Assembly: GCA_002715485.1 (NCBI GenBank) | Contig: PAZL01000026.1 | Location: forward strand, 1-58,599 | Direction of reading: 5' to 3' | Origin: Aequorivita sp. | Lineage (GTDB): Bacteria; Bacteroidota; Bacteroidia; Flavobacteriales; Flavobacteriaceae | Length of the DNA: 58,599 bases | Shown here: positions 24,129 through 33,276 of the stretch, piece after piece | Numbering within the stretch: position 1 is the first letter of the stretch | Layout: each line of letters opens with the position of its first letter | Notes under the pieces: generated by a model | The model's database searches: none | What the model was told of the DNA's origin: nothing | Seen by the model: the letters and a program-made list of their open reading frames with translations, nothing else | Translations under genes and position numbers: made by a program

Positions 24129-26084
24129 TTAGCTTGTTGCCACTCTTGGTGCTTCTTCTGGCTTTTCGAAAGGACGATCTCCAAATATTTTTTGAAGATT
24201 GTCTTTAAATATTACTTCTTTTTCAAGAAGTACATTTGCCAATTCTGTCAACTTATCTTTATTTTCTTCCAAAAGTTTTACTGCACGTTGGTACTGACTT
24301 TCAATAAGTGCTGAAATTTCCTTGTCAATCAATTCAGCAGTTTTCTCACTGTATGGTTTAGAGAAGTTATATTCAGACTGGCCGCTGCTGTCATAATAGG
24401 TAAGATTTCCTATTTTATCATTCAAGCCGTAAATGGTTACCATTGCGCGTGCCTGTTTTGTTACTTTTTCAAGATCGCTCAATGCTCCGGTTGAAATTCT
24501 ATTAAAGATTACCTTTTCGGCAGCACGACCACCTAACGCGGCGCACATTTCATCGAGCATTTGCTCTGGATGAATTATCAGTCTTTCTTCCGGCAAATAC
24601 CATGCAGCTCCTAAAGATTGTCCACGCGGAACAATGGTGACTTTTACCAGAGGCGCAGCGTGCTCAAGCATCCAACTTACGGTTGCGTGGCCGGCTTCGT
24701 GAAATGCAATGGCGCGTTTTTCGTCCATTGTCATTATTTTGTTTTTCTTTTCCAACCCACCTACAATTCTATCTACGGCATCAAGAAAGTCTTGTCTTCC
24801 CACAGACTTTTTTCCATTTCGTGCGGCTATAAGCGCAGCTTCGTTACAAACATTTGCAATATCAGCTCCAGAGAAGCCTGGGGTTTGTTTTGAAAGGAAA
24901 TCTGTATCTAAATCTTCGTCCTTTTTGATAGGGCGCAAGTGAACCTCAAATATTTCTTTACGTTCACGCACGTCTGGTAAGTCTACATATATCTGTCTGT
25001 CAAAACGACCGGCACGCATCAGAGCCTTGTCCAAAACATCTGCACGGTTTGTTGCGGCAAGAACAATAACGTTTGTATTTGTGCCAAACCCGTCCATTTC
25101 GGTAAGCAGTTGGTTCAATGTGTTTTCACGTTCATCATTACTTCCGCTGAAATTATTTTTTCCACGGGCACGACCAATGGCATCTATCTCGTCAATAAAT
25201 ATAATAGCCGGACTTTTGTCCTTTGCCTGTTTAAAAAGATCTCGTACACGAGAAGCTCCTACACCCACAAACATTTCAACAAAATCTGAACCTGAAAGGG
25301 AAAAGAAAGGTACTTTTGCCTCACCCGCAACAGCTTTTGCCAATAAGGTTTTACCAGTTCCTGGAGGGCCTACCAACAAAGCACCTTTAGGAATTTTACC
25401 TCCCAATGAAGTGTATTTGTCTGGGTTTTTAAGAAAATCTACAATTTCCTGAACTTCCTCTTTTGCACCTTCCAAACCTGCAACATCCTTAAACGAAGTT
25501 TTTACATCCGTTTTTTCGTCAAAAAGTTTTGCTTTTGATTTCCCAATGTTAAAAAGTTGCCCGCCAGCACCACCGCCTGCGCCCGAAGACATTCTGCGCA
25601 TAATGAAAATCCAAATAGCAATAATGATGACGAATGGTAAAATACCCATTAAAATATCGCCCCAAACATTATTGTCTGTTTCAAAATTTAAAGGAGTGCT
25701 TAGACCGTTTTCAGACTTTATCTTCTGGAAATCTTCTTGAAATAGTTGAAGGTCACCAAATTCAAATTGATAATCAGGGTCATTTGGGCCAGGGGCCAAA
25801 AATGATGGAGTATTTCCTTTTTTGGAATGAACCTCTTTCTCCTTAGCGGCATCAGTAAGATAGACCTTGGCAATTTTTTTATTAATTACGTCTACTTTTT
25901 CAACGTCGCCATTTTTCAAAAACTCCTCAAACTTTGCTTGATTTGTTTTCTCGGGTTGCGACCAACTTCCGCCACCAAAAATCTGGATGCCAAAAAACAA
26001 TAGTATTATTGCCGCGTAAATCCAATAATAATTGGGTTTCGGTCTTTTAGATTCGTTCTTTTTATTTTTATTCTCGTCGGCCAT
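24129..26084 (-). CDS. ftsH: ATP-dependent membrane zinc protease FtsH
   Basis: Membrane-anchored AAA+ protease that degrades misfolded membrane proteins and short-lived regulators. Two transmembrane helices (about 20-36 and 147-162) flank a periplasmic domain. The AAA domain has Walker A GPPGTGKT at 239-246, Walker B IIFIDEIDAIGR and the second region of homology ATNRADVLDKALMRAGRFDR. The zinc site HEAGH is at 462-466. Length 651 aa is normal. It lies 15 bp after rsfS, so the two are in one transcript; the LUD-cdsA-psd-ACBP genes follow after 114 bp. Confidence 0.98.
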   Translation of the reverse strand: MADENKNKKNESKRPKPNYYWIYAAIILLFFGIQIFGGGSWSQPEKTNQAKFEEFLKNGDVEKVDVINKKIAKVYLTDAAKEKEVHSKKGNTPSFLAPGPNDPDYQFEFGDLQLFQEDFQKIKSENGLSTPLNFETDNNVWGDILMGILPFVIIIAIWIFIMRRMSSGAGGGAGGQLFNIGKSKAKLFDEKTDVKTSFKDVAGLEGAKEEVQEIVDFLKNPDKYTSLGGKIPKGALLVGPPGTGKTLLAKAVAGEAKVPFFSLSGSDFVEMFVGVGASRVRDLFKQAKDKSPAIIFIDEIDAIGRARGKNNFSGSNDERENTLNQLLTEMDGFGTNTNVIVLAATNRADVLDKALMRAGRFDRQIYVDLPDVRERKEIFEVHLRPIKKDEDLDTDFLSKQTPGFSGADIANVCNEAALIAARNGKKSVGRQDFLDAVDRIVGGLEKKNKIMTMDEKRAIAFHEAGHATVSWMLEHAAPLVKVTIVPRGQSLGAAWYLPEERLIIHPEQMLDEMCAALGGRAAEKVIFNRISTGALSDLEKVTKQARAMVTIYGLNDKIGNLTYYDSSGQSEYNFSKPYSEKTAELIDKEISALIESQYQRAVKLLEENKDKLTELANVLLEKEVIFKDNLQKIFGDRPFEKPEEAPRVATS

Positions 26085-26099
26085 AGGGCATTTTTCTTT

Positions 26100-26471
26100 T
26101 TAGTGTGTTGTTTCTATTTTAACCGATTTTGCATCGCCCCAAAGCCCTTCAATATCATAAAACTCACGAATGTGCTTTTGGAATACGTGTACCACAACGT
26201 GTACATAATCCATAAGTACCCATTCCGAGTTATCGCTGCCTTCAACGTGCCACGGTTTTTCCTTAAGTGCTTTGCTTACTGATTTTTGAACGGAATTTAC
26301 AATGGCATTAACCTGTGTGTTACTGGTACCATTGCATATTATAAAATAGTCACAAACGGTATTTTCTATATCTCTTAGGTCAAGAATTTCAATATCATTT
26401 CCTTTAACATCTTCAATCCCTCGTATTATTTGAGTAATAAGTTGATCTGTTCCTGCTTGTTTTTGCTGCAT
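26100..26471 (-). CDS. rsfS: Ribosomal silencing factor RsfS
   Basis: Binds uL14 and blocks joining of the ribosomal subunits in starved cells. The 123-residue protein shows the family blocks DIEILDLRD, CDYFIICNGTSNTQVNAI, WHVEGSDNSEWVLMDYVHVVVH and the C-terminal YDIEGLWGDAK. A TAACTTTG -7-like box (26504-26497, minus strand) precedes it. It heads the ftsH-containing cluster. It is divergent from birA. Confidence 0.95.
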   Translation of the reverse strand: MQQKQAGTDQLITQIIRGIEDVKGNDIEILDLRDIENTVCDYFIICNGTSNTQVNAIVNSVQKSVSKALKEKPWHVEGSDNSEWVLMDYVHVVVHVFQKHIREFYDIEGLWGDAKSVKIETTH

Positions 26472-26560
26472 TAATTATTTTTCTTTTCTATTGTGCAAAG
26501 TTATTACTTTTTTGTTTCTTGAAGCGCCTTAAAGGCGTAATACTAAACATAATTATTGTT

Positions 26561-27292
26561 TTGAACTTAATCAAACTTAATGCCATCGATTCTACCAATA
26601 CTTACTTGAAGCAATTGGCAAAAGAAATGCTTTTGCCAAATGAAACGGTAGTAGTGGCAGAAAACCAACTTGCTGGACGTGGACAAATGGGCAATGGGTG
26701 GTATTCCAAAGAGGGCGAAAGCCTTACATTCAGTATGTTTCAAACTTATGAAGGGTTGTTGGCTGAAGGTCAATTTATAATCTCTATGGCTGTTTCAATA
26801 GCAGTTGCGAAAGCTCTCAAAGAAATGAATGTTCCCCAAATATCTATTAAATGGCCAAACGACATATTGTCAGCCAATAAAAAAATTGGAGGTATTTTAA
26901 TTGAAAACGTACTTGATGGCAGGTTTGTGAAGTATTCAGTAATAGGACTTGGGCTGAATGTGAATGAAGTAGATTTTCCTAATTTGCCACAAGCAAGTTC
27001 ACTAAAGCTTCAAACGGGTAAAAATTTTCAGTTGGAAGAAGTACTTGATGCACTTCTAAAAAATATTTTCAAAAGCTTAAAAAATCTTTCTACAAGCGAA
27101 TTTTCAGAAATAAAACAACTTTTCCAAAACAATTTATTCCGAAAAGAAAAAATTTCGGTCTTTGAAACTCCCGAACGAGTGCGATTCAATGGAATAATAA
27201 AGGGAGTCTCAGACATCGGCGAACTTTTGGTGGAAACGGAAAATAATCCGTTGCAAAAATTCCAAATGAAAGAAGTGAAATTGATTTATTAA
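26561..27292 (+). CDS. birA: Biotin--[acetyl-CoA-carboxylase] ligase
   Basis: Activates biotin as biotinyl-AMP and attaches it to the carboxyl carrier protein. It lacks the N-terminal DNA-binding domain of enterobacterial BirA, so it is a ligase only. Motifs: IDSTNTYLK, the biotin-binding loop GRGQMGNGWYS, IKWPNDILSANKKIGGIL with the catalytic lysine, and GLGLNVN. No ATG fits: the reading frame starts at TTG 26561 (LNLIKLNAIDSTN), matching where relatives begin; a more distal TTG at 26519 would give a 14-residue longer leader. Its stop shares TTAA with the convergent SRPBCC gene. Confidence 0.92.
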   Translation: MNLIKLNAIDSTNTYLKQLAKEMLLPNETVVVAENQLAGRGQMGNGWYSKEGESLTFSMFQTYEGLLAEGQFIISMAVSIAVAKALKEMNVPQISIKWPNDILSANKKIGGILIENVLDGRFVKYSVIGLGLNVNEVDFPNLPQASSLKLQTGKNFQLEEVLDALLKNIFKSLKNLSTSEFSEIKQLFQNNLFRKEKISVFETPERVRFNGIIKGVSDIGELLVETENNPLQKFQMKEVKLIY

Positions 27293-27681
27293 ACCTCTTC
27301 CAAATTTGAAGCCAGTGTATCAATAAACTTTGAAATAGGCCCTTTCACCATCATTGCCATCATCGCATTGAACTCTCCTTCGAAAAGAAGTTCAACGGTT
27401 GAACTATTTTCAGAAACGTCTTCAATATTTCCCGTTAATGTGAACGGAATTTTATCGCTGATTGCTCCCAAAACCACTTTGTTCGGTTTTTCAACTTCTT
27501 TTACTTCCAACGCTATTTCGGGCATTCCCTTTAGAGCAAACACAAAAGATTTTTCACTTAAAACCTCAAATTTGCTAATGTTTTCTGGCATCAGGCTTTC
27601 AAAATTCTTTACATCGGCCAAAAAATCACAAAGTTCGGCTGCGGATTTTTGGGTGGTTACTTTTTTACTATTAAGTTTCAT
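27289..27681 (-). CDS. SRPBCC-fold (START-like) protein, 130 aa
   Basis: Small helix-grip protein of the SRPBCC/polyketide-cyclase-like superfamily. Recognisable features are the N-terminal strand then AELCDFLADVKNFESLMPENI, a beta-rich middle (FALKGMPEIALEVKEV, PNKVVLGAISDKIPFTLTGNI) and a long C-terminal helix FIDTLASNLEEV. Ligand unknown. It is 18 bp downstream of pyrE in the same direction, so it is likely cotranscribed. Its stop overlaps the birA stop by four bases. Confidence 0.82.
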   Translation of the reverse strand: MKLNSKKVTTQKSAAELCDFLADVKNFESLMPENISKFEVLSEKSFVFALKGMPEIALEVKEVEKPNKVVLGAISDKIPFTLTGNIEDVSENSSTVELLFEGEFNAMMAMMVKGPISKFIDTLASNLEEV

Positions 27682-27699
27682 AGTTTATTCATTTATTTT

Positions 27700-28341
27700 T
27701 TATTTCCCCCAACTTTCAGGATTCTCCCGCCATTCAGAAAGCAAAACAGCTTCCTCAGCATTTATATACCTTGATTTTTCGGCTTCTTCCAGCAACATTT
27801 CGTAATTGCTCAAAGTGTTTAATGTAACTTTTGCATTTTCAAAATTTTCTTCCGCGATATTAAAGCCATAGCTAAAAATAGCCATCATACCTTTTACGTG
27901 CGCATTTGCTTCCTTTAAGGCTTCAACGGCCATTAAGCTGCTTTTTCCGGTGCTTATCAAATCTTCCACGACTACCACGCTGGTATTGGGTTCTAAATGA
28001 CCCTCAATTTTATTTTGTCTTCCGTGGCCTTTTGCTTCAGGACGCACGTAGCAAAACGGCACATTTAAATAGTCAGCTACCAAGGCCCCCATCCCGATGG
28101 CTCCAGTAGCAACGCCAGCAATCATTTCGGGCCTTCCGTAGAGTTCCTCAATCTGTTTTGCGAGGTTCTCGCGAATGTAGTTGCGAATCATTGGGTAGGA
28201 AAGGGTAATGCGGTTGTCGCAATAAATTGGAGATTTCCATCCCGATGCCCATGTAAAAGGGTTTTGTGGTTGCAATTTAATTGCATTAATTTGCAATAGT
28301 AACGCAGCGGTTTTTTGCGCCGTTTCTTTGTTTAATATCAT
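27700..28341 (-). CDS. pyrE: Orotate phosphoribosyltransferase
   Basis: Fifth step of de novo pyrimidine synthesis: orotate plus PRPP to orotidine monophosphate. It has the KSPIYCDNR segment, the flexible catalytic-loop region YVRPEAKGHGRQNKIEG and the PRPP-binding motif VVVVEDLISTGKSS. Length from the ATG at 28341 is 213 residues. The ATG is only five bases after a TACATTTG -7-like box (28353-28346, minus strand), which suggests a leaderless or near-leaderless mRNA (inference). It is divergent from the Nudix gene with 7 bp between the start codons. Confidence 0.96.
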   Translation of the reverse strand: MILNKETAQKTAALLLQINAIKLQPQNPFTWASGWKSPIYCDNRITLSYPMIRNYIRENLAKQIEELYGRPEMIAGVATGAIGMGALVADYLNVPFCYVRPEAKGHGRQNKIEGHLEPNTSVVVVEDLISTGKSSLMAVEALKEANAHVKGMMAIFSYGFNIAEENFENAKVTLNTLSNYEMLLEEAEKSRYINAEEAVLLSEWRENPESWGK

Positions 28342-28348
28342 TGTGCAA

Positions 28349-28978
28349 ATGTATAAAGTTTTTGTAAAAGAAATTCCCATAATTCTTTCCACGGAAAAAA
28401 ATATTGGGGAGCATTATACTACCATCCCTTTAAAACAAGCACGTTTTAAAAAATTGGTGAAAAAAATAAACAACGGCGAACTGCTCTATGTAAATCTTTA
28501 CCACAAGAATGCCGAAAAGCTGGAACGTTTTCTTAGAAAGAAAATAAAAGTGGTGGAGGCTGCTGGCGGACTGGTTTATAACAGCAAAAAGGAAATTCTT
28601 TTTATAAGAAGGAACAAAAAATGGGACCTTCCCAAAGGGAAAATCGAAAAAGGTGAAACCCATCGTGAAGCAGCCATAAGGGAGGTTATCGAGGAAACTG
28701 GCGTAAAGGACCTTGAGATTCGCGAATTTTTAATGACCACTTACCACGTATTCACACGCAATGATAAATTCAGGCTGAAAATTACGTATTGGTACGAAAT
28801 GTTCAGCGATTACGACGGGCCGTTAATTCCTGAGCCCGAAGAAGGCATCAAAAAAGTGAAATGGAAGGATTTTGAAAAATCACAGAAAGCCCTTCAGGAT
28901 TCTTACGAAAATATTAAACTCTTATTTCCAAAAGAATATTTAACCACCCACCCGAACGATAGGATAACGAAGGTGTGA
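28349..28978 (+). CDS. Nudix hydrolase (209 aa)
   Basis: Nucleotide-diphosphate-type hydrolase. The Nudix box is complete: GKIEKGETHREAAIREV continuing directly into IEETGV, preceded by the strand AAGGLVYNSKKEILFIRR. An N-terminal extension of about 70 residues (MYKVFVKEIPIILSTEK...) precedes the Nudix domain and is shared by a Bacteroidota subgroup. Substrate unknown. The ATG at 28349 is preferred to a start 21 bp earlier, inside pyrE. Its 3' end overlaps the convergent peptidase gene by 39 bp. Confidence 0.9.
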   Translation: MYKVFVKEIPIILSTEKNIGEHYTTIPLKQARFKKLVKKINNGELLYVNLYHKNAEKLERFLRKKIKVVEAAGGLVYNSKKEILFIRRNKKWDLPKGKIEKGETHREAAIREVIEETGVKDLEIREFLMTTYHVFTRNDKFRLKITYWYEMFSDYDGPLIPEPEEGIKKVKWKDFEKSQKALQDSYENIKLLFPKEYLTTHPNDRITKV

Positions 28979-30688
28979 TTTTTCATAGTAGGGCGATTGT
29001 TTATGAATCCAGTCTAACTGTGCATACCAGTTATTTGCAAATGCTGGATCTGTTTTCTTTTTGGTTTCGAATTCTTTTTTTAGCTCAGGATTTTCATTGA
29101 GAAATTTTTCAGCCATATCTTCCCAAACGTAGGGTGAAAAACCTTCTTTCTGCTGCAGGATTGCATCAAAAAAATTCCAATTGAAAAATGAATCGGGCGC
29201 AGCTGGCTCCAACGTTTCCAATAAATAACGTACACCCGGTTGTTGCGTATTTATCAGAACATCACCTGCATTAATGGAAACATTTTCTGTGTTTTTTGAT
29301 ACTTCTGTATTGTAATGAAGATAATGTCCCTCAAATGGATTTTTAACAGTTTCAAAATTTTTAATGTGATACACTTCCGCAGTAATTGTTGTGTCCTTTA
29401 AAAATGCTGAAAATTCAATTTTGTTCAATTTCAAGAGTTCAATAATATTCCAATACCCTTTCGGAACAATATATGCCGAAGGAATGGTAACGGAATCCGT
29501 TGCCTTAAAATGATTATAATATGTAACGTCTTTTGTAAAAGGTTTATCGCGGAAATATTTTAAGCGGTCTGCGCCTGTAATTTTGCTCGGAATCATTTTT
29601 CCTTCAAAACCTTTAAATTTTAATGTCGAAGTTTTTGAAGAGTCAACTTTCCACGAAAGTGGATAATAGTTTCCCACTTTGTATTTTTCCAAAGCATTTT
29701 TGCGAAGCGCTTTTATTTTTTCGGCATCTTTATCTACTATTTCTATAAATGTTTTCATCAATTCATAAGTGCCTTCAACCCTCTGTTTGTAGGGTTTTAG
29801 CATATGCGTTTCTACTATCAATCCCAAAACGTTGAATAGTGTAGTGTAGCCGCTGGAATATCGTGGTGAATCCATAAATTGCGTAAAACCCTTTTCCGGC
29901 ACTTGGTTAAAAACATTTACATAGGGAGTAATATCCCAATCTTTTTGATGTAGTGAATCTTCGAATTGCGGCATCAAAGAATTGTGCAAATAAGTACCCA
30001 AAGCTCCGCCCAGTTTATCGTGCTGCGTAAAGAGATGCGTGAGTACATATTGATAATCAGCACCGTTGCTAACGTGGTTATCGATAAACAAATCTGGGTT
30101 CAACCAATGAAAAATTTCGGCGAAAGCACGGGCATTTTTGGTGTCATTTTTTATAAAATCACGGTTTAGATCATAGTTTCGGGCATTTCCTCGAAAACCG
30201 TATTCCTCGGGCCCGTTTTGGTTTGTTCTACTTGTTCTATTTCTATTTAAAGCCCCGCCAATGTTGTAAACTGGAATTGTTGCTATAATTGTATTATGCG
30301 GAGCTGTGATTTTATTTTCGGCAAAATCTCTAAAAAGAAGCATCGTTGCGTCAATCCCGTCGGGTTCTCCTGGGTGAATTCCGTTGTTTATAAGTAATAG
30401 GTTTTTTCCGTTTTTAGAAAAGTTCTCTTTTGAATGTTTTTTAATTTGTGGATCAAAAATGACGAGATGCAGAGGCAAACCACTATCAGTCTGGCCCATT
30501 TCAAAAACAGTAATGGAGGGAAATTTCTTTTCCAGTGCTAGGTAATACGCGATTACTTCTTCATAAGTTGCGGTTTTTAAACCCTTTGAAGTTTCATAAG
30601 TTGTGGTTAAAGTTTGGGCCGAAATGCTTTGTGTGGTGAAACAAAACAGGGCACAAAGCAAGCTGAAATATAGTAGTGATTTTTTCAT
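28940..30688 (-). CDS. Exported M14 zinc carboxypeptidase (582 aa)
   Basis: Signal peptide (about 1-24, ending SISAQ) and an M14 metallocarboxypeptidase domain (about 40-330). Zinc ligands: His and Glu of GIHPGEPDG and His of FIDNHVSNGADYQ. Substrate-site arginines are in NRNRTSRTN, and the catalytic Glu is in LIVETHML. The last 230 residues are beta-rich and unrecognised. It likely acts in the periplasm or outside on peptides or peptidoglycan-derived stems. The start at 30688 (ATG) is preferred to a TTG one codon earlier. It overlaps the Nudix gene 3' end by 39 bp. Confidence 0.92.
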   Translation of the reverse strand: MKKSLLYFSLLCALFCFTTQSISAQTLTTTYETSKGLKTATYEEVIAYYLALEKKFPSITVFEMGQTDSGLPLHLVIFDPQIKKHSKENFSKNGKNLLLINNGIHPGEPDGIDATMLLFRDFAENKITAPHNTIIATIPVYNIGGALNRNRTSRTNQNGPEEYGFRGNARNYDLNRDFIKNDTKNARAFAEIFHWLNPDLFIDNHVSNGADYQYVLTHLFTQHDKLGGALGTYLHNSLMPQFEDSLHQKDWDITPYVNVFNQVPEKGFTQFMDSPRYSSGYTTLFNVLGLIVETHMLKPYKQRVEGTYELMKTFIEIVDKDAEKIKALRKNALEKYKVGNYYPLSWKVDSSKTSTLKFKGFEGKMIPSKITGADRLKYFRDKPFTKDVTYYNHFKATDSVTIPSAYIVPKGYWNIIELLKLNKIEFSAFLKDTTITAEVYHIKNFETVKNPFEGHYLHYNTEVSKNTENVSINAGDVLINTQQPGVRYLLETLEPAAPDSFFNWNFFDAILQQKEGFSPYVWEDMAEKFLNENPELKKEFETKKKTDPAFANNWYAQLDWIHKQSPYYEKSHLRYPIVRVGG

Positions 30689-30758
30689 CAAAAATTATAT
30701 TCACAAATATAGCAAAGTGATAAAAACATTTTGAGGCTCTGGTACCTTAAAAATCATA

Positions 30759-30790
30759 AAAAAACCCCACAAAGGTTTGTGGGGTTTTTT
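30759..30790 (-). terminator. Intrinsic terminator after rho
   Basis: Stem CCCCACAA / TTGTGGGG (30765-30772 and 30777-30784) with a 4-base loop, flanked by A6 and T6 tracts, so it could work on both strands. It lies 18 bp beyond the rho stop codon on the minus strand. Confidence 0.88.
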
Positions 30791-30807
30791 ATTTATTTGA
30801 AAAAGTT

Positions 30808-32523
30808 TTAACCATTCATCGATATTAAGAACTCTTCGTTGTTACGGGTTTGCTTTATTCTGTCGTTTATGAACTCCATGGCTTCCACAGGGTTCATATC
30901 CGCTAAATATTTGCGCAATACCCACATTCTTTGAATTGTGTTTTCGTCAAGCAACAAGTCGTCACGACGCGTACTTGAAGAAGTAAGATCAATAGCGGGG
31001 AAAATTCTTCGGTTGGAAATTTTTCTATCCAACTGAAGTTCCATGTTACCAGTTCCTTTGAATTCCTCAAAAATAACCTCGTCCATTTTAGAACCCGTTT
31101 CGGTCAAAGCTGTAGCAATGATGCTCAAAGAACCGCCATTTTCAATGTTTCGTGCTGCACCGAAGAATCGTTTTGGTTTGTGAAGCGCATTAGCATCCAC
31201 ACCACCGCTCAATATTTTACCACTCGCTGGCTGAACTGTGTTATAGGCTCGTGCCAAACGTGTAATGGAATCCAAAAGAATTACCACATCGTGGCCACAT
31301 TCTACCAAACGTTTTGCTTTGTCGATTACGATATTTGCAACACGAACGTGCTCGCTGGCTTCTTTATCAAAGGTGGAAGCAACCACTTCGCCGCGAACGT
31401 TTCGTTGCATATCGGTAACTTCCTCAGGACGTTCATCAATTAAAAGTACAATTTGGTAAACTTCCGGATGGTTTGCAGCTATTGCATTTGCAATATCTTT
31501 CAACAACATTGTCTTACCCGTTTTTGGCTGTGAAACAATCATGCCTCGCTGTCCTTTTCCGATAGGTGCAAAAAGATCGATAATTCTAGTTGAAATAGTG
31601 CTCTGCTTATCTGCAAGGTTAAATTTCTCCTGTGGAAAAAGCGGCGTTAAATGTTCAAAAGAAACACGGTCTCGAACCACATTTGGGTTCAAACCGTTTA
31701 TTTTATTCACTTTAATTAAAGGGAAATATTTTTCGCCTTCTTTGGGCGGGCGCACCTCGCCCAAAACTGTGTCTCCAGTCTTTAATCCAAAAAGACGAAT
31801 CTGTGATTGCGATACATAAATATCATCTGGCGATGAAAGATAATTATAGTCACTGGAACGCAAAAAGCCATAGCCATCCTGCATTATGTCCAGCACACCT
31901 TCGCTTTCAATTATACCATCAAATTCATAGTCTGGCTCACGATAGCGGTTTCGGGAATCTTTGTTTCCGTTACTTCTGTTATCATGCACATTGCCGTCTT
32001 TCTGCTTGTGGTTTTGATGTTTTTGACGGTTGTCAGAGTTATTATTGTCGTTACGTTGGTTTTTCTGGCGGTTGTCATTATTGTTGGAATTAGACTTTTG
32101 GTGTTGCGGTTTTTTATCGCTCTCCTTTTTGTCATTTTTGTCATTCCTGTCTTTGTCATTTCTGTCATTTGCAGAACGCTTATCATCTGCAGGCTTTTTG
32201 TCATCATCACTTTTTTTCTCGTGATGTTTCTTTTGGGGCTGAGGTTTTTTGTTCCTATTGTCGTTTTTCTGCGGACGAGGTTTTTGATCTTTTTTCGGAT
32301 TGTCATTTGAAGAAGATGTTTTTTCCTCTTTTTTGGTTTCCGAAGAAGTCTCTTCTGCTTTAATAACTGCTTTTACAGCCTTTGGATTAGCGGCTTGGTA
32401 ATCGAGAATTTGATAAACCAAGTCTAATTTTTTTTGAGTGCGATATTTCGGCACGTTAAGCTCTTTGGCTATTTCCTGAAGTTCAGGTAGCTTTTTTTCT
32501 TTTAATTCTGAAATTTCAAACAT
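30808..32523 (-). CDS. rho: Transcription termination factor Rho with long disordered insert
   Basis: Hexameric RNA helicase that terminates transcription. The N-terminal SAP-like helical domain (1-50) is separated from the cold-shock-type RNA-binding domain (about 200-275, [14 protein letters not shown]) by an insert of roughly 145 residues made almost only of Lys, Asn, Asp, Gln, Arg and Ser (about 52-196). The ATPase part has Walker A QPKTGKT near 332-338 and the Rho blocks [28 protein letters not shown] and [15 protein letters not shown]. Length 571 aa against 419 in E. coli is due to the insert. Such inserts are known in Bacteroidota Rho and have been linked to phase separation. The 203-bp upstream region probably holds its leader. 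Confidence 0.96.
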   Translation of the reverse strand: MFEISELKEKKLPELQEIAKELNVPKYRTQKKLDLVYQILDYQAANPKAVKAVIKAEETSSETKKEEKTSSSNDNPKKDQKPRPQKNDNRNKKPQPQKKHHEKKSDDDKKPADDKRSANDRNDKDRNDKNDKKESDKKPQHQKSNSNNNDNRQKNQRNDNNNSDNRQKHQNHKQKDGNVHDNRSNGNKDSRNRYREPDYEFDGIIESEGVLDIMQDGYGFLRSSDYNYLSSPDDIYVSQSQIRLFGLKTGDTVLGEVRPPKEGEKYFPLIKVNKINGLNPNVVRDRVSFEHLTPLFPQEKFNLADKQSTISTRIIDLFAPIGKGQRGMIVSQPKTGKTMLLKDIANAIAANHPEVYQIVLLIDERPEEVTDMQRNVRGEVVASTFDKEASEHVRVANIVIDKAKRLVECGHDVVILLDSITRLARAYNTVQPASGKILSGGVDANALHKPKRFFGAARNIENGGSLSIIATALTETGSKMDEVIFEEFKGTGNMELQLDRKISNRRIFPAIDLTSSSTRRDDLLLDENTIQRMWVLRKYLADMNPVEAMEFINDRIKQTRNNEEFLISMNG

Positions 32524-32725
32524 GTAGAATATACTGTTGTTAATGTTGATACAAATGTGTTCCTTTTGAGAAGGTAAGTACGTTGAAAATTTTTTCGAAG
32601 ACTAAGTAACCTTGATTGAGTTGGTTACGAATTGTTACTGCAATAATACAACAATAAATTAAAAACCACCGTTATTTTTTTTAAAAAGAAACAGTATTTT
32701 TGCTGCGTAATTGAGTTTTAATAAA

Positions 32726-33136
32726 ATGATTCAACGCATTCAGACCATTTATTTAGTTATTTCAGCCATTATAATGGGGGCCTTGTTTATGTGGTTTCCC
32801 GTGGTGCTGGGCAAGGATGGCTCTGTAATTATGGAGCGTAGCGAGCCTTTGTTGTTCGGGTTGATATTTGTTTCCATTGCATTGGCAATTATTTCAATTT
32901 TAAGTTTCAAAAAACGGCAAACACAGTTTGTGCTTAACCGTTTGAACATCATATCAAACTTTGTATTACTGGGAGTTTTCGTTTACAGATTGCTAACTTT
33001 ATCCGGAGAAACAATTGTTTCAGAGAAGGGTATTGGGGTGCTTTTTCCCATCATTTCTATCGTATTTTTAGTGCTGGCCAATAAGGCCATAAAAAGGGAT
33101 GAGGACCTCGTAAAATCTGTTGATCGTTTGCGATAA
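32726..33136 (+). CDS. DUF4293 four-helix membrane protein (136 aa)
   Basis: Begins MIQRIQTIYL, the typical DUF4293 start, and has four transmembrane helices (about 7-27, 43-63, 75-95, 106-126) with a short charged C-terminal tail. It is a Bacteroidota-specific family of unknown function, often beside rho as here (divergent). A TATTTTTG box at 32695-32702 lies just upstream and may be the -7 element. The ATG at 32726 matches the family start better than the TTG-type start 15 bp earlier. Confidence 0.88.
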   Translation: MIQRIQTIYLVISAIIMGALFMWFPVVLGKDGSVIMERSEPLLFGLIFVSIALAIISILSFKKRQTQFVLNRLNIISNFVLLGVFVYRLLTLSGETIVSEKGIGVLFPIISIVFLVLANKAIKRDEDLVKSVDRLR

Positions 33137-33161
33137 ACCAATCTTGGTATATTAGTGCAAG

Positions 33162-33194
33162 ACCCCTAAAGTATGCCAACTTTGGGGGTTTTTT
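33162..33194 (+). terminator. Intrinsic terminator after the DUF4293 gene
   Basis: Stem ACCCCTAAAGT / ACTTTGGGGGT (33162-33172 and 33179-33189, one C/G-register slip) followed by a T-run. A separate 7-bp dyad TTGACCT-N10-AGGTCAA lies at 33210-33233, possibly an operator. Confidence 0.75.
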
Positions 33195-33276
33195 GTTTTC
33201 TGGCTCTTATTGACCTATATAATGTAAGGTCAAAATATAGCTGTGTTAGAAATAGATTTACAGAAGCTACTAAAAT

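Noticed and set aside
31911-32310. Long open frames on both strands across the Lys/Asn/Asp-rich insert of rho
   Set aside because: They are shadows of the low-complexity repeat-like insert in the rho reading frame; the rho frame is continuous and matches the family on either side.
33210-33233. TTGACCT-N10-AGGTCAA dyad as a defined operator
   Set aside because: A 7-bp inverted repeat alone occurs by chance at this frequency in AT-rich DNA and no matching regulator is known, so I mention it only in the terminator entry.
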